From assembly GCA_023212725.1 (NCBI GenBank), contig JALBYF010000004.1:248001-312000 (forward strand): DNA of 64,000 nt, in the 5' to 3' direction. Both the position numbers and the translations under genes were made by a program. Below are positions 52,201-62,178 of this stretch, piece after piece (position 1 is the stretch's first letter; each line of letters begins with the position of its first letter). The DNA is from Tranzscheliella williamsii (lineage: Eukaryota; Basidiomycota; Ustilaginomycetes; Ustilaginales; Ustilaginaceae). The notes beneath the pieces were generated by a model. The model had not been told where the DNA came from. It did no database searches and saw only the letters and a program-made list of their open reading frames with translations.

Positions 52201-53072
52201 CCGACGGCTCCGGCTTCAACGGGTCCTTCGGGGCTGCAGCTGTTCAGCGCATTGGGGACAGGTGGGTCACTCACCTATCCAACCTGGGACCCGCTTCCAC
52301 AGTCTTCAAGGCCGAGCTTCACGGCATTCTCCTCGCCCTCCAGGTCACCAGCGGTGATGCAACAATCTGGACGGACAGTCAGGCCGTGTGCCTGGCCCTC
52401 GCCGCCATCCACAGCAACGACCCGGATGTTCGGGCCGTTCAGACGCTTGTGCGAGGAGCACACCGGCGCATCGCTATTTGCTATGTGCCAGGCCATATGG
52501 AAATCGAAGGCAATGAGAAGGCGGACCGCGCCGCTAAGCTCGCCACGACCCTTGCCGGACCTTCAGACAACCGGCCCGAGCCCGCTGCCGTCAAGCTCAC
52601 CTTGCACCGCCGCTTTAGGGCTGCGTGGCGTAAGCAGTGGTCGTGCAGCACCAAAGGTCGACCACTCCGCGCCATCAGCACGACACCCCTTGGCCAGGTT
52701 GGGAGGCTGCACAAGACCTTAGATCGTGACCAGTCATCCCTTTTAACCCAACTCCGCACTGGCCACCTGGCCACTACCGCCTACCTCTACCGACGGCGAC
52801 TCTCGGCTACACCAACATGCCCGTGCCACCACGGCGTGCCCGAAACAATGCGACATATCCTCCTCTCCTGCCCCAGGTGGCGCAGCCGCAGGCGGCTGCT
52901 CCAACACCAGCTGGGGGCCACGGCCGCCACATCCTCCCGGCACGTCCTCAACCACCCTAACGCCGTCCGACATGCAGTAGCGTTCTTTGCGCACAGGTTC
53001 AGGCAACCTGGCCGCCGTCCGCCACAACGGCAACCGCCCCAGCCGCTGGCGGCAGAGGCGAACCGCGCGTAA
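49260..53072 (+). CDS. LINE ORF2: endonuclease, reverse transcriptase, RNase H
   Basis: 1270 residues. The N-terminal endonuclease has QYNVRRSA, CIQEPF, VVGDFNAHHPWW, TSTIDLAF and GSDHLPI, so all catalytic blocks are present. The reverse transcriptase has AYRPISLLPTLAKLLEGLV, LALDVEGAYN, GLPQGSPISQLLW and the catalytic-box variant GWVDDW. An RNase H domain follows with CYTDGSG, AELHGILLAL, IWTDSQAV and GNEKADRAAK (its D-E-D-D residues). Near the C-terminus is a Cys/His motif (CPCHHGVPETMRHILLSC) typical of LINE ORF2. It should nick the target DNA and copy the element RNA there. The start overlaps the ORF1 stop. Confidence 0.93.
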   Translation: MRSLSILQYNVRRSAQITHSVLNCLDSAKFDILCIQEPFAIFSRPVTHPRWSVIVPQSHLIGQTEGPAAVDYQRARVIIYINRRLPADAVEKVGLDTRDLITIRIPFLNNDGDASFLYLSNIYNQPGTCQTAEPLLQQAGLLDDSWPGPHMVVGDFNAHHPWWETSTQRITSNASRWASTLLQLRLALVTPPNLPTYESAAGVTSTIDLAFISHQLVSRVTTCKHHHMDHGSDHLPIAIDIQLSVPRCERPPRPNFKIADGPTFAAHAKRTWETTLDRSPSVAESAETFAQCLTGAITQAIQEAVPPCRPSSYSQPWFGRELTNQRRLLNQARRRWQRTRAPDDHHTFTRARNAYTDSIRTAKRTHFRTALAEAGSGRDLWRLAKAGSRDPAADGVCHLRQEDGSLTRTDQERETVLRQQFHPALASAPTAVEAAGCPLSQRDPIPWPPFSPAEVQHRIASSKPDSAPGPDGIPWRALKLLATYWHDFAQVAANLFNLCIQQGCHPQLFKQATVVVIRKPGKADYQLAGAYRPISLLPTLAKLLEGLVAARILVAAETRHIISTGHWGGRPHRSTGDALTRITQFLKDSTVRGDSVALLALDVEGAYNCVVPAALTREMAACGVPEGVVRWTESFCSGRQESLRLGGTTGQAYSVHDGLPQGSPISQLLWLIYSGKMVGAHSSGSKTARQLSIGWVDDWTLAIRGPSPQQAVAAAQQRVDDALVWASRNNVRFDPAKAGFLLITKREEIHPPPTIRLADHAIPAQSELTILGLTIQADLKWNRHASKTAGKATRALSGLLHWGNRAWGFSYHSTRLLYTAGVLPIVTYAMEAWLPPSGFRGVRGALPAFASLQRTAALKITGALHSTSSEALDVEADLLPVHLQCAHVQARATVRWLTLPESHPLAEVVDQRRRVRRLNQPGPIDMALQAYRLRDVHLRRRLPRQPPYTDTLQVQIPPSKIEAFLNHAVLAGSAHGSQCYTDGSGFNGSFGAAAVQRIGDRWVTHLSNLGPASTVFKAELHGILLALQVTSGDATIWTDSQAVCLALAAIHSNDPDVRAVQTLVRGAHRRIAICYVPGHMEIEGNEKADRAAKLATTLAGPSDNRPEPAAVKLTLHRRFRAAWRKQWSCSTKGRPLRAISTTPLGQVGRLHKTLDRDQSSLLTQLRTGHLATTAYLYRRRLSATPTCPCHHGVPETMRHILLSCPRWRSRRRLLQHQLGATAATSSRHVLNHPNAVRHAVAFFAHRFRQPGRRPPQRQPPQPLAAEANRA

Positions 53073-53417
53073 CGGACCGCCCCACCTCGCTCCGCAGAGG
53101 CGCAGCAACACGCCCAACACCAACCCAGCCCGGCACAACACTAACTACCGCTGAACCGCTCCCCTACCACCCACAGCCCCGACTCGCCCCTCATTGCATA
53201 GCATCTTACCTCCCACAGCATAAACTAGCATATCATAATATACCTTAGCAACATCCAGCATAGCACCGTACCAGTATTTTGTAGCATAGCATTTAGCATT
53301 CCCCGGCCCCGCCCTCACCCACACACCCCCACACCCACAGCCGCGGTTCGGCGATGTATTTAGTTCACCCAGCACTATGCCATCCGCATGAGCCTTCGGC
53401 TCCGGGCGGATTAATGA

Positions 53418-53420
<3 letters not shown>

Positions 53421-53448
<28 letters not shown>
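53421..53448 (+). repeat. LINE poly(A) tail (28 A)
   Basis: An uninterrupted run of 28 A ends the element directly before the right target duplication. Confidence 0.95.
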
Positions 53449-53453
<5 letters not shown>

Positions 53454-53457
53454 TGAA
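53446..53457. repeat. LINE target-site duplication, right copy
   Basis: AAATGCACTGAA after the tail matches 47786-47797. Removing the element and one copy restores a continuous empty site. Confidence 0.88.
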
Positions 53458-54410
53458 AAATCTACGTGGGATAATTGCGCCGACACAACGGAAGCAGAGA
53501 TAACCCCTACAGGGAAGGTGCCAACCCTAAAGTGACGGCTAGCTTACATTATATTCGCTACACCGACCTGGCCAAACAGCACCTACTGTCGCTGATGCTC
53601 AAGAGACAGGCCCACATATACCGTAGAATTACGCTTCCTGCCTGCCTTCTTTTGGCCACGGGTCTCGTGCTGATCGTATCAAGATCCTTTTCAGCGTTGC
53701 TTGAAAGGGGTCTGATCAGGATTTCTGATCGAGCTGGCATACAGTCTCCATCTGTAATTAGAGCGGCCGTGGTCATGCTCGCCGGTAATCGAAACATGTA
53801 GCCATTTGTTGTCCCCATTACAGATCGAATCCTTTTCGATCTAACCCTCAGCGGAAGGCAAATCAAATGACTTTGTTTTCCTTTTAATCCATCTCGCTTT
53901 GAAGTCTAATCCCACCTGGGCTATCTTCAGCTCAGCTTTGATCACCGTTGCTGTGCTCTTGGTTGGGCCATGAGCGATGGCTCAGTTGGCTGTATTTGCG
54001 ATTGGCATCGCTGGCGGCCTATCCATCGTACACCTCATCACCACACAACCTGCTTCCCGCCCACTCGTCTCCTCAAGATTTTGTTTGTTGCTCTCTTGCA
54101 TAACCCTTCCAGCATCGTCTCAGCCGTGTCTTGTCCAGCTCCAGCGTTTTCGCTCTTACCGTCAAGAACAGATCTGTTCGGGGTCATCAACTCGTTCACG
54201 GTGCCCGTTAACCTTCGACTTGCACTCCTTTTGATCCTTCTCAAGTCAGACACTCATCAAAGTCGCGCGAACAGGGTTCCCATGCATCCAACACGCGCAT
54301 ACACGCTTCACTAGCATCCTCCATCTACCCCTTCATCGCCTCGGACTAGCCAAAGCGGCAAAGGCAAGGTTCGGACAAAGAGACCAAGTCCCGCTGAGTT
54401 CTACTTCTCC
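53458..54410. other. Upstream region of the HECT ligase gene
   Basis: About 950 bp without a supported gene. It should contain the promoter and 5' UTR. A perfect Pol III A-box-like string at about 53976-53987 has no B box after it. Open frames of 85-114 codons overlap each other and look non-coding. Confidence 0.45.
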
Positions 54411-57400
54411 ATGGCTATCGACGGCGCCCGCGCCAAGCATAGCCCCTCCTCCCATTCTCATCGTCCAGCAGCATCTGGGCACACCTCTGTACTCGTCACT
54501 CAACCCGTGTCACCGAGGTCAACCCACACCCACGTCGGCAGTGCTTCTTCGTCACCATCCAAGCGCGCTCGCAGAATCTCTGCTACTCACACTTCGACAA
54601 CTGCCTCTGCTGTTCCCGCAGCTTCCTTGGGCAAGGTTGAAGCCGCCACCGGCGACCATTCCACCGCCACCGCCACTGTCTCAGCCAATTCGAGTCTACG
54701 ACGCGGCAGATCTGCCTCTGCTCACAAGCCAGCTGCACCAGCTTCACTCGCTTTCGCTGCTTGGAACAAGCCAGGTCAATTCGCCGACGACAGTTTCGAC
54801 GCGCAAAGTGACTCTTCCTACAGTTCCGTGAGCCAGAGCGGGTCTGCCCCTGCCACCCCTGCTACGGCGATCTCGTATACTGCTGCCACTTCTCCTGCCA
54901 CCCAATCCCCTAACAAAAGAACTCGCCACCAGACACCTTCCTCCACCTTGGTATCCCATTCGACTCCTTCGCGAAGCGGCTCTGCCATCCAGTCGTCTTC
55001 TAGTAGCCGAAAAGGCAAGGCCAAAGCCAACGACGTCTTTGCCACTTCAGCGTCTGCCAATCTACCCTCTTCGCCTAGGTCGCTTGCTGTTTCAGAAAAA
55101 GGCAAGGCGCTTTTTCCGTCTACCCCCCATCCTTCGACTTCGACTTCACAAAAGCCCAGCAGCAAAAAGCGCACCGCTCCCGCTGCTGAGACTACAAGCG
55201 TTCCCGAATCCGGTAGCAACATCGGCAGCAATAAAAAGCGTAAGACTAGGAACGTGAAAACGAACAAATCAACTGCACCATACTTTCTTCGACCGCGACA
55301 GTCTTTTGACACAAAGGCATCGACCTTCTCAGAAGCATCCGACGAGCGCACTCCATCAAGCATGGCTGGAAAAGGAACGAACAGCGACCTCTCAATGCCT
55401 CAGGCGTCCTCTGCCAAAGGCACGACCAATTCCAAGGTCAAAGAATCCACAGCAAAAGTTTCAGCTCGCAGTAGCAATAGCGTTCGATCCAGGCAACCCA
55501 TCGACACAAGCGCTTGCACCGACGGTGTTGACGATTTTGATGTCGAAATGAGCGGCATTGCAGCCACCGAGGTTTCACAACCCGACATGCAAGACGACCA
55601 TCGTGAGCCCAGCTCTGATAATGATGACGTCGATCGAGCTGACTGGAACGATGTGGAAGAAGATCAAGATGCAGTCACCGCGAATAGATCCAAGAAGCTC
55701 AACAAAGGCAGCAAAGGCAAATCCCACCTCGATCTTCAGGATCACGGCGACGACGGCCGCGAAGATGAAGACGGGGACGAGGACCAGGACGAAGAGGAAA
55801 ACGACGGTGATGGTGACGAGGGCGAACAAGGCCACGACGAAGACGATGAGGAAGAAGACGAATTCGACGAGGCAGACGAAGACGATCCTTACGGTGACGG
55901 TGCCGATGACGGAGGGGCTGGCATGTTCGGTCTCAATCTGCGAGCCATGGCCGGCTACATGTCCGGCCTCTCCTCCCGCTTCCGTAGCCTTCTCTCCTCC
56001 CTTCGCAGTTCCTCAGACCCGACTACTCAGCTTGTCGCTTTGCAGGAGCTTTCGGAGCTACTAAGCGTCAGCACTGAAGACACACTAGCTGGTTACTTCC
56101 CCACAGACTCTTTTGTTAAAGAGCTTGTCTACATCATGGGTGGTCCACGGCCGGAGAGGGCCGATCTCGGTGCCGACGCCAATGCTTCCAAATTTAGCAA
56201 GGATAACGCCGAGGACGACGAGATGGCAGCTGTGCTCGCCGCAGCCGCTGCCGCCGACATGGAGGACAGTGGCGAAAAGATGCTGCTCGCTTGCCGTTGC
56301 CTCGCCAACCTTATCGTGGCCATGCCCTACGCAGCTCACAGTGTGGTTTCGCATGGCGCCATCCCCGTGCTCAACTCCAAGCTTATGGAAATTACCTTTA
56401 TCGACCTGGCAGAACAGGTCCTACAAACGCTGGAGAAGATCTCGCATGATTATCCCGGTTCCATCGTCAAGGAAGGTGGGCTATCTGCTATACTTCAGTA
56501 CCTCGACTTCTTCAACATCCATATTCAGAGAACCGCTATGACCGCTGCAGCCCATTGTTGCCGCAAGCTGTCACCCGAATCATTTTCTATGGTCAAGGAT
56601 GTGATGCCCATCATCCAGAACGTGCTCACCTACAGCGACCAGCGCTTGGTCGAGTCCGCGTGCAAGTGCATTGTAAGAATCGTTGATAGCTTTCGTCATA
56701 ATCCTGAGCTCCTTGAACAACTGCTCTCCGACGAACTCCTCTCAGCCTTGAACAAACTACTTCTTCCATCGACCAGCTCGTCCAGCGCTGCAACCTCCCT
56801 TGGGGCTAGTGTCTACACTGATGTCCTTAAGGCGCTCGGCACCGCCTGCCGCAGCAGTCCCAAACTAGCCGTCAGCTTACTCGAGAACAACATTGTCGAA
56901 ACCCTCTACCATCTTTTGACTGGCTCGCCCGCTCCCCCCGAAGGCGCCAGCGCAAAAGAAGAGGTTGATGCGACCAAAGCGCACGCCATGGATCTCGAGG
57001 CGGACGACGTCGATCCATCCTCCGGGGCTGACACCGCCGCTGTAGCTGTAACCTCACAAGAAGGCGGCAGGTCAGTGGCAGTCGCTGACATGGCGGTTCT
57101 ACAGAACCTTGCTCAGCGACCCAAGGAGCAGGTGCAGGAGGCATTGTCTCTGATTGGCGAGTTGTTGCCACCTCTTCCGCGCGAGGGCGTCTTTGACTCC
57201 CGCGCTTATACCGAGCGAGCATACTTGAAGCGCAAGACGAAGGAGGCCAAGGAGGCCAAAGAAGCCTTCACTGGTCTTCAATCGCAGTCTACGCTTAGCA
57301 CACCCTTGGCGCACGTCGCATCTGGGGACGAAGGTGTCAAGCACATTTCAGGTGAGACGCCTGAAGCGGATCCAGACTCTTCAAGCAGTCTCAGCAGACC

Positions 57401-60400
57401 TTCGCCGATCCGTAGGTCGACTCGCTCCAAGTCTGAGAAAGAGCTCGCACGCGACGCAGCGCAGGACAAGCGCATCGAGATGCTTCGAAGCCGAACCAGC
57501 TTGGTTAAGAGATTCACCCAGCTCATTCTTCCTACACTGGTCGAGGTCTATGCTGCAAGTGTCGCGCTCCATGTGAGGAACAAGGCGATGAACGGTATCC
57601 TCAAAATCATAAGCTTTGTGGAAGCCGAGCCTCTGAGCGAAGTTCTGGATAATGTCCCACTTTCCAGTTTTGCTGCCGCCATTCTTTCTTCTCGAGACCA
57701 TCCGACCTTGGTCAATGGCGCCTTACAGATTGTTGAGTTGCTAACAATCAAGTTGCCTTCGGTCTACACGTCTCTTCACCGTCGTGAAGGTGTCATGTGG
57801 GAGATTGAAGATATTGCTAGCCAGGAACCCTCTTCCAAGCCCAAATCGGCCGAAGACTCTTCCAAAGGCAAGTCTGGAGAAAGTGCCACGGAGCCTGTTA
57901 GCCTTCCTGGAGGAAGCAGCGCGCGTCTTGATATTGGTATATCTCGAAGCGGAAACGATCCTACTTCGGCGTTGGCTGCCAGCAGTGGTCTAGCACGGCT
58001 CTTGACGGCGACAGGTGCGGGAGAAAGCCCTTTCCGTGTTGACTCTTTGGGCGCTCGAAACCCTCAGGGCTCCTTCAATACATCGAGCATTGCCGAAGCG
58101 ACGGATGCCAGTATTTGGCGGGCACGAACGCTGCGAGATAAGTTCAAAGCTGAAGCAGCCAGCTCAGAAGGAGCTCAGCATGCTGTCGAAGCATTGGATC
58201 ATATTAAAGCTCTCGTACAGAAGCTGGACACCGCAGCGACTGATGGAAACGAGCCTCAAGCAAGCGAAGCGATTGCCGGATTGGCATCCCTCTTCTCTCG
58301 CAAGGGTGATCCTATCTCCAGCTTTGAGCTACTACGATCTGGCCTAGCGGAGACACTTTACTCCTTTACTACTAGGGCAGCGGGGGGTATTCCGCTTCCA
58401 CAGAGGCGCGCCATGCTCATTGAGGCGCTGATGCACGTCAACCCTGACTCTCAACAGACTGGGGCCTCTGTTCTCGTCCGTAGACTGCAAGAGTCGCTCA
58501 GCAGATTGGAGAATGTTGAGATTACCACTGCTTTGAGCGGCGGCAGTGATGACTTCCGCAAGAGTCCAACTGCCATACTTAGTCGACAACTTCGCCTTCG
58601 ACTGCAAGCTGAAGACTCAGCTGACATCCCCCGCTCCTGCAGCAACATCATCGTCACTATTCACGCTGTAGCCACCTTTCAGTCACTCAGTGACTATCTG
58701 CGCCCAAAAATCGCGGTGTCGACCGCTACTTCGGGAGCCGCTGATGACAGCAATGGCGCCTCTTCGCGCCTGTCATCTGTCCTTGCCGCTTTCGCTGCCG
58801 CAACCGGCTCTAATGGCTTTCCCGATCTCAAGCCCGCATTGGCTGGTGATAGCGGAGACGGCAGCAACAATCCAAGTGGTTCCGACAAGAAAGTGCTAGA
58901 GGACAAGAGCAAGGATAAGAGCGACACTCCAAACGTCGATCCGCAACAGTCAAGCATGGAGACAGAAACGGAGCCAAATCCAGGAGCTGGGATCGGAGCT
59001 GCCGCTGGCTCAGATAGCGGAAATAAGAAAGCTTCAGGCGACACAAACACTGTCGGGACCAAGAATAACGGAGCTCAGCAGTCCTTCAGCGACAGCAGCA
59101 ACAACCCGGAAGAGCTTGAGTCTGACGAGGCAATCGCACAACAGCTCCTGGATGGATTCTTACATGGTGGCGGCATGGACGATGATGGCTTTTCCGACGA
59201 GGAATTCGACGGCGAGATATTGCAGAGTGAAATCACTGCAGATGGCGCTACGGGTTCTGCCGGCGTGGGCGGTCCTTCGGCTTCGACGGCCGATAAGACC
59301 ATCAATATGGACGTCGAGAAGGAAGGTGGAAAGGTGGTAGCCAAGACTCCTGAAGGGACACGTATTGCCACGCCCAGCATGGGCGCTGGCACTCCCAAAG
59401 CTGGAGAAGCCTCCACATCCTCTGTGCCCAGTCCCTCAAAGCCCTCCTCGTACGCATCAGCCTTGCAGGACAAGTCGTCGGAATGGCATCTGGAATTCTC
59501 TCTTGGCGACCAGGCCTTGACGCTTGACACAACAGTTTACGGTGCGGTCCATCAATTCGAGACGAGCCAAGCTGCAGCTCAGCGGCATCCGGCTACAGTG
59601 ACCTCGTCTTCGTCCGCTTCTGCATCTTTGACGAACAGCAAGTACATATGGGGAAACGTATATACAATCAAGTACAAGAAGGTGCCTGGCGCATACGCCA
59701 AGGACGGTACGGGCTCGACGCCGGAACCGACTTCCGCTTCCTCGGCGGCGGTGGAGCTTCCAGACTCGATCAAGGCCGATGCGCCCTATGCCAAGCAGTT
59801 GCAACTGCTGGCTGTCCTTCACCAGCTGAACTCGGAATGGCGCGAGGCACGCACAGCAAGCGCTGCTGCTGATGAGTATAACAAGAGCAGAGCCGCTGCT
59901 CTTAACGAATCTGCTTTTGTCAACAACAAACTGACCGCCAAGCTGAACCGTCAGCTGGAAGAGCCTATGATTGTTGCCTCGTCTTGTCTACCTGACTGGT
60001 CCAAGGATTTGCCGCGCTTCTTCCCTTTCCTTTTCCCCTTCGAGGCTCGCTTCGCCTTCTTGCAATCGACCTCCTTCGGATATGCCCGCCTCATCACCCG
60101 TTGGCAGGCCCTGCACAGCCGAAATCAGGATACAAGCAGCAGCAGCTCCCGACTGGAGGACTCTTTCGGTTTCCTTGGACGCCTGCAGAGGCAGAAGGTG
60201 CGCATTTCGCGTGCCAGTCTGTTGGCGTCCGCTTTCAAGGTCTTCGAGCTGTACGGCTCCAATTCGTCAGTGCTTGAGGTGGAGTACTTTGAAGAGGTGG
60301 GCACAGGGCTCGGCCCAACGCTCGAATTCTACTCGCTTGTGTCGAGAGAATTCGCTCGAAGGGACCTGCAAATGTGGCGCGACAACAGCTCCGCTGATAC

Positions 60401-61337
60401 ACAAAGCGACTATGTGTTCAGTGGTCAAGGGCTCTTCCCGGCTCCGCTGGTGGAAGGCGGAAAGGATCGAGATGATTGCTCAGAGAGCGACAAAGTGGTT
60501 TCGGAGGGTAGCAGAAAGCGACTGCAGGCCTTCCGAACCCTCGGGCAGTTTGTCGCCAAGGCGTTATTGGATTCGAGAATTATCGACTGCAGCTTTTCGC
60601 CTGTCTTCATGCGTGCTGCTCTGAACCAGCACGTTGCACCTACGCTGACAACGTTGGCGGCCGTTGATCCAGGTCTGGCTCGCTCGCTCGCCTCCATGCG
60701 AAAGATGGAGCCGGGCGAGGTGGACGAGCTGGGCTTAGACTTTACAGTTCCTGGCTACGAGGACATGGAGCTGCATCCGGGCGGCAAGGACGAGTCTGTC
60801 ACCTCGCAAAATCTGGAGCAATACATTGCGGAAGTTTTGCAAATGAGCCTAGACACGGGCGTACGACCAGCGGTGCGCGCGTTCCGCCAAGGCTTCAACT
60901 TGATCTTCCCCATCTCGGCCATGTCGAGCTTCACAGCGGATGAGCTGGTGATGCTGTTTGGCAATACCAACGAGGACTGGTCCGAATCGACGCTGATGAG
61001 CAGCCTCAAGCCCGATCACGGCTTCAACGCTGACTCGCAGACGTTCAAGGACGTGGTTGCCATCATGGCGTCGTTCAGTCTTGGCGAACGACGCGAATTC
61101 TTGCAGTGGTTGACTGGCTCGCCAAAGCTGCCGATTGGCGGATTCTCTGGTCTTCATCCGCAGCTGACGATCGTCAAACGTCCGCATGAGGCGCCGTTGG
61201 CCCCCGACGACTACCTGCCCAGTGTCATGACGTGCGTCAATTACCTCAAGATGCCCAATTACTCTAGCCGCGACAAGATGCGCGAGAGGCTCCAGACGGC
61301 AATGAAGGAGGGCTCAACGAGCTTCCATCTCTCTTGA
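54411..61337 (+). CDS. UFD4: HECT-type E3 ubiquitin ligase (Ufd4/TRIP12)
   Basis: A single 2308-residue frame. Residues 1-~500 are Ser/Thr/Ala-rich and end in a long Asp/Glu tract (about 445-500). Armadillo/HEAT-type helical repeats begin at GLNLRAMAGYMSGLSSRFRSLLSSLRSSSDPTTQLVALQELSELLSV and run to ~860. This is the block that identifies Ufd4/TRIP12. A second helical block lies at ~1020-1130. The HECT domain occupies about the last 380 residues, including LEVEYFEEVGTGLGPTLEFYSLVSREF, and the catalytic Cys is Cys2275 in PSVMTCVNYLKMPNYSS. In yeast, Ufd4 polyubiquitinates ubiquitin-fusion and N-degron substrates. The ATG at 54411 is the first in frame. No intron is evident, which is notable for a 6.9-kb gene. 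Confidence 0.93.
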   Translation: MAIDGARAKHSPSSHSHRPAASGHTSVLVTQPVSPRSTHTHVGSASSSPSKRARRISATHTSTTASAVPAASLGKVEAATGDHSTATATVSANSSLRRGRSASAHKPAAPASLAFAAWNKPGQFADDSFDAQSDSSYSSVSQSGSAPATPATAISYTAATSPATQSPNKRTRHQTPSSTLVSHSTPSRSGSAIQSSSSSRKGKAKANDVFATSASANLPSSPRSLAVSEKGKALFPSTPHPSTSTSQKPSSKKRTAPAAETTSVPESGSNIGSNKKRKTRNVKTNKSTAPYFLRPRQSFDTKASTFSEASDERTPSSMAGKGTNSDLSMPQASSAKGTTNSKVKESTAKVSARSSNSVRSRQPIDTSACTDGVDDFDVEMSGIAATEVSQPDMQDDHREPSSDNDDVDRADWNDVEEDQDAVTANRSKKLNKGSKGKSHLDLQDHGDDGREDEDGDEDQDEEENDGDGDEGEQGHDEDDEEEDEFDEADEDDPYGDGADDGGAGMFGLNLRAMAGYMSGLSSRFRSLLSSLRSSSDPTTQLVALQELSELLSVSTEDTLAGYFPTDSFVKELVYIMGGPRPERADLGADANASKFSKDNAEDDEMAAVLAAAAAADMEDSGEKMLLACRCLANLIVAMPYAAHSVVSHGAIPVLNSKLMEITFIDLAEQVLQTLEKISHDYPGSIVKEGGLSAILQYLDFFNIHIQRTAMTAAAHCCRKLSPESFSMVKDVMPIIQNVLTYSDQRLVESACKCIVRIVDSFRHNPELLEQLLSDELLSALNKLLLPSTSSSSAATSLGASVYTDVLKALGTACRSSPKLAVSLLENNIVETLYHLLTGSPAPPEGASAKEEVDATKAHAMDLEADDVDPSSGADTAAVAVTSQEGGRSVAVADMAVLQNLAQRPKEQVQEALSLIGELLPPLPREGVFDSRAYTERAYLKRKTKEAKEAKEAFTGLQSQSTLSTPLAHVASGDEGVKHISGETPEADPDSSSSLSRPSPIRRSTRSKSEKELARDAAQDKRIEMLRSRTSLVKRFTQLILPTLVEVYAASVALHVRNKAMNGILKIISFVEAEPLSEVLDNVPLSSFAAAILSSRDHPTLVNGALQIVELLTIKLPSVYTSLHRREGVMWEIEDIASQEPSSKPKSAEDSSKGKSGESATEPVSLPGGSSARLDIGISRSGNDPTSALAASSGLARLLTATGAGESPFRVDSLGARNPQGSFNTSSIAEATDASIWRARTLRDKFKAEAASSEGAQHAVEALDHIKALVQKLDTAATDGNEPQASEAIAGLASLFSRKGDPISSFELLRSGLAETLYSFTTRAAGGIPLPQRRAMLIEALMHVNPDSQQTGASVLVRRLQESLSRLENVEITTALSGGSDDFRKSPTAILSRQLRLRLQAEDSADIPRSCSNIIVTIHAVATFQSLSDYLRPKIAVSTATSGAADDSNGASSRLSSVLAAFAAATGSNGFPDLKPALAGDSGDGSNNPSGSDKKVLEDKSKDKSDTPNVDPQQSSMETETEPNPGAGIGAAAGSDSGNKKASGDTNTVGTKNNGAQQSFSDSSNNPEELESDEAIAQQLLDGFLHGGGMDDDGFSDEEFDGEILQSEITADGATGSAGVGGPSASTADKTINMDVEKEGGKVVAKTPEGTRIATPSMGAGTPKAGEASTSSVPSPSKPSSYASALQDKSSEWHLEFSLGDQALTLDTTVYGAVHQFETSQAAAQRHPATVTSSSSASASLTNSKYIWGNVYTIKYKKVPGAYAKDGTGSTPEPTSASSAAVELPDSIKADAPYAKQLQLLAVLHQLNSEWREARTASAAADEYNKSRAAALNESAFVNNKLTAKLNRQLEEPMIVASSCLPDWSKDLPRFFPFLFPFEARFAFLQSTSFGYARLITRWQALHSRNQDTSSSSSRLEDSFGFLGRLQRQKVRISRASLLASAFKVFELYGSNSSVLEVEYFEEVGTGLGPTLEFYSLVSREFARRDLQMWRDNSSADTQSDYVFSGQGLFPAPLVEGGKDRDDCSESDKVVSEGSRKRLQAFRTLGQFVAKALLDSRIIDCSFSPVFMRAALNQHVAPTLTTLAAVDPGLARSLASMRKMEPGEVDELGLDFTVPGYEDMELHPGGKDESVTSQNLEQYIAEVLQMSLDTGVRPAVRAFRQGFNLIFPISAMSSFTADELVMLFGNTNEDWSESTLMSSLKPDHGFNADSQTFKDVVAIMASFSLGERREFLQWLTGSPKLPIGGFSGLHPQLTIVKRPHEAPLAPDDYLPSVMTCVNYLKMPNYSSRDKMRERLQTAMKEGSTSFHLS

Positions 61338-62178
61338 CCTGCAGCGCTGCCTTACATGAACGTCTCCCCTCGTTCCTCCTCTTTATCCAAATAGACGACG
61401 AAACCCACCTACGGCGCGTGGCTGATAAGCGATCATATCGCTTGCCCACTCGAGCGTCCCACCACACCACCACGCCATTACCTGCTCTTCCTGGATTCTG
61501 CATGCGTCTCCCGCCCTCGAGTGACGCAGCGCGCATGAGCACTGCGATCAGCATCAACACGGCCCCGCCAGCTCGCATGTTCCCTTGCCTTGAACCTTTC
61601 TCATCTGTTCGTCATTCAGCTCTATTTCCAATGAAGCTTGCAGTACATAACTTACCGCAGTGTGAACATCAGAAGGGGACAGGCAGTATGTCATAGTCAT
61701 GACTACATATTTGTATTCAAGCTTGCGTGGTTGCAGGAGAGACGGCGATTTGGCTGGTTTGACGAGCTGTTAGAGCGGCGACGGACCTTTTCTTCCTCCA
61801 CTCAAGGCTTAGAGTGGCAAATCACTTCCGCAGTCATGAATGAATGAGACTCAGAACGCTGCCTCGGAACGTTACGGAACGTTTCATACAAAAAAGCAAG
61901 GCAAGCTGGAGCGGAGTCGCCTGACTCACTCCCTGTCTCATTGACCGCACTGCCCTCTCACCACCATCACAACCCTGATTGCGGCGCAAGCAAAGACGAT
62001 ACTGCGTTCTGGATAAGTTGCCTGACGATACTGCACCCTGGAAAAGTTGCCTTGGTGACTCAGAATTGGGACGAGCAGGTCGACCAGTTTAGCGAACGGA
62101 CGTTCTTTTCGTTGAGCCCAACCAGCAGTTGTCCTCCTTCTCGGGTTTCTTCGACCATTGCATGGCTCTGTGCTCTTG
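61338..62178. other. Intergenic region between UFD4 and the URI1-like gene
   Basis: About 840 bp holding the UFD4 3' UTR and the next promoter. No RNA gene, repeat or conserved ORF found. Confidence 0.5.

Larger units (their letters stand above)
47798..53448 (+). mobile_element. Full-length non-LTR retrotransposon (LINE, Tad-like)
   Basis: The element is 5651 bp: a ~95-bp 5' UTR, ORF1 (47893-49263), ORF2 (49260-53072), a ~348-bp 3' UTR and a 28-A tail (53421-53448). A 12-bp target duplication flanks it. Both ORFs are intact. The plan (zinc-knuckle ORF1, apurinic-type endonuclease, reverse transcriptase, RNase H) is that of the Tad clade of fungal LINEs. It sits in the intergenic space between DBP4 and the HECT ligase gene in the same direction as both, and breaks neither. 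Intact ORFs, tail and duplication point to a recent insertion. Confidence 0.93.

Noticed and set aside
53974..54050. tRNA gene starting at GAGCGATGGCTCAGTTGG
   Set aside because: The A box matches, but there is no B box and no pairing acceptor or T stem within reach.
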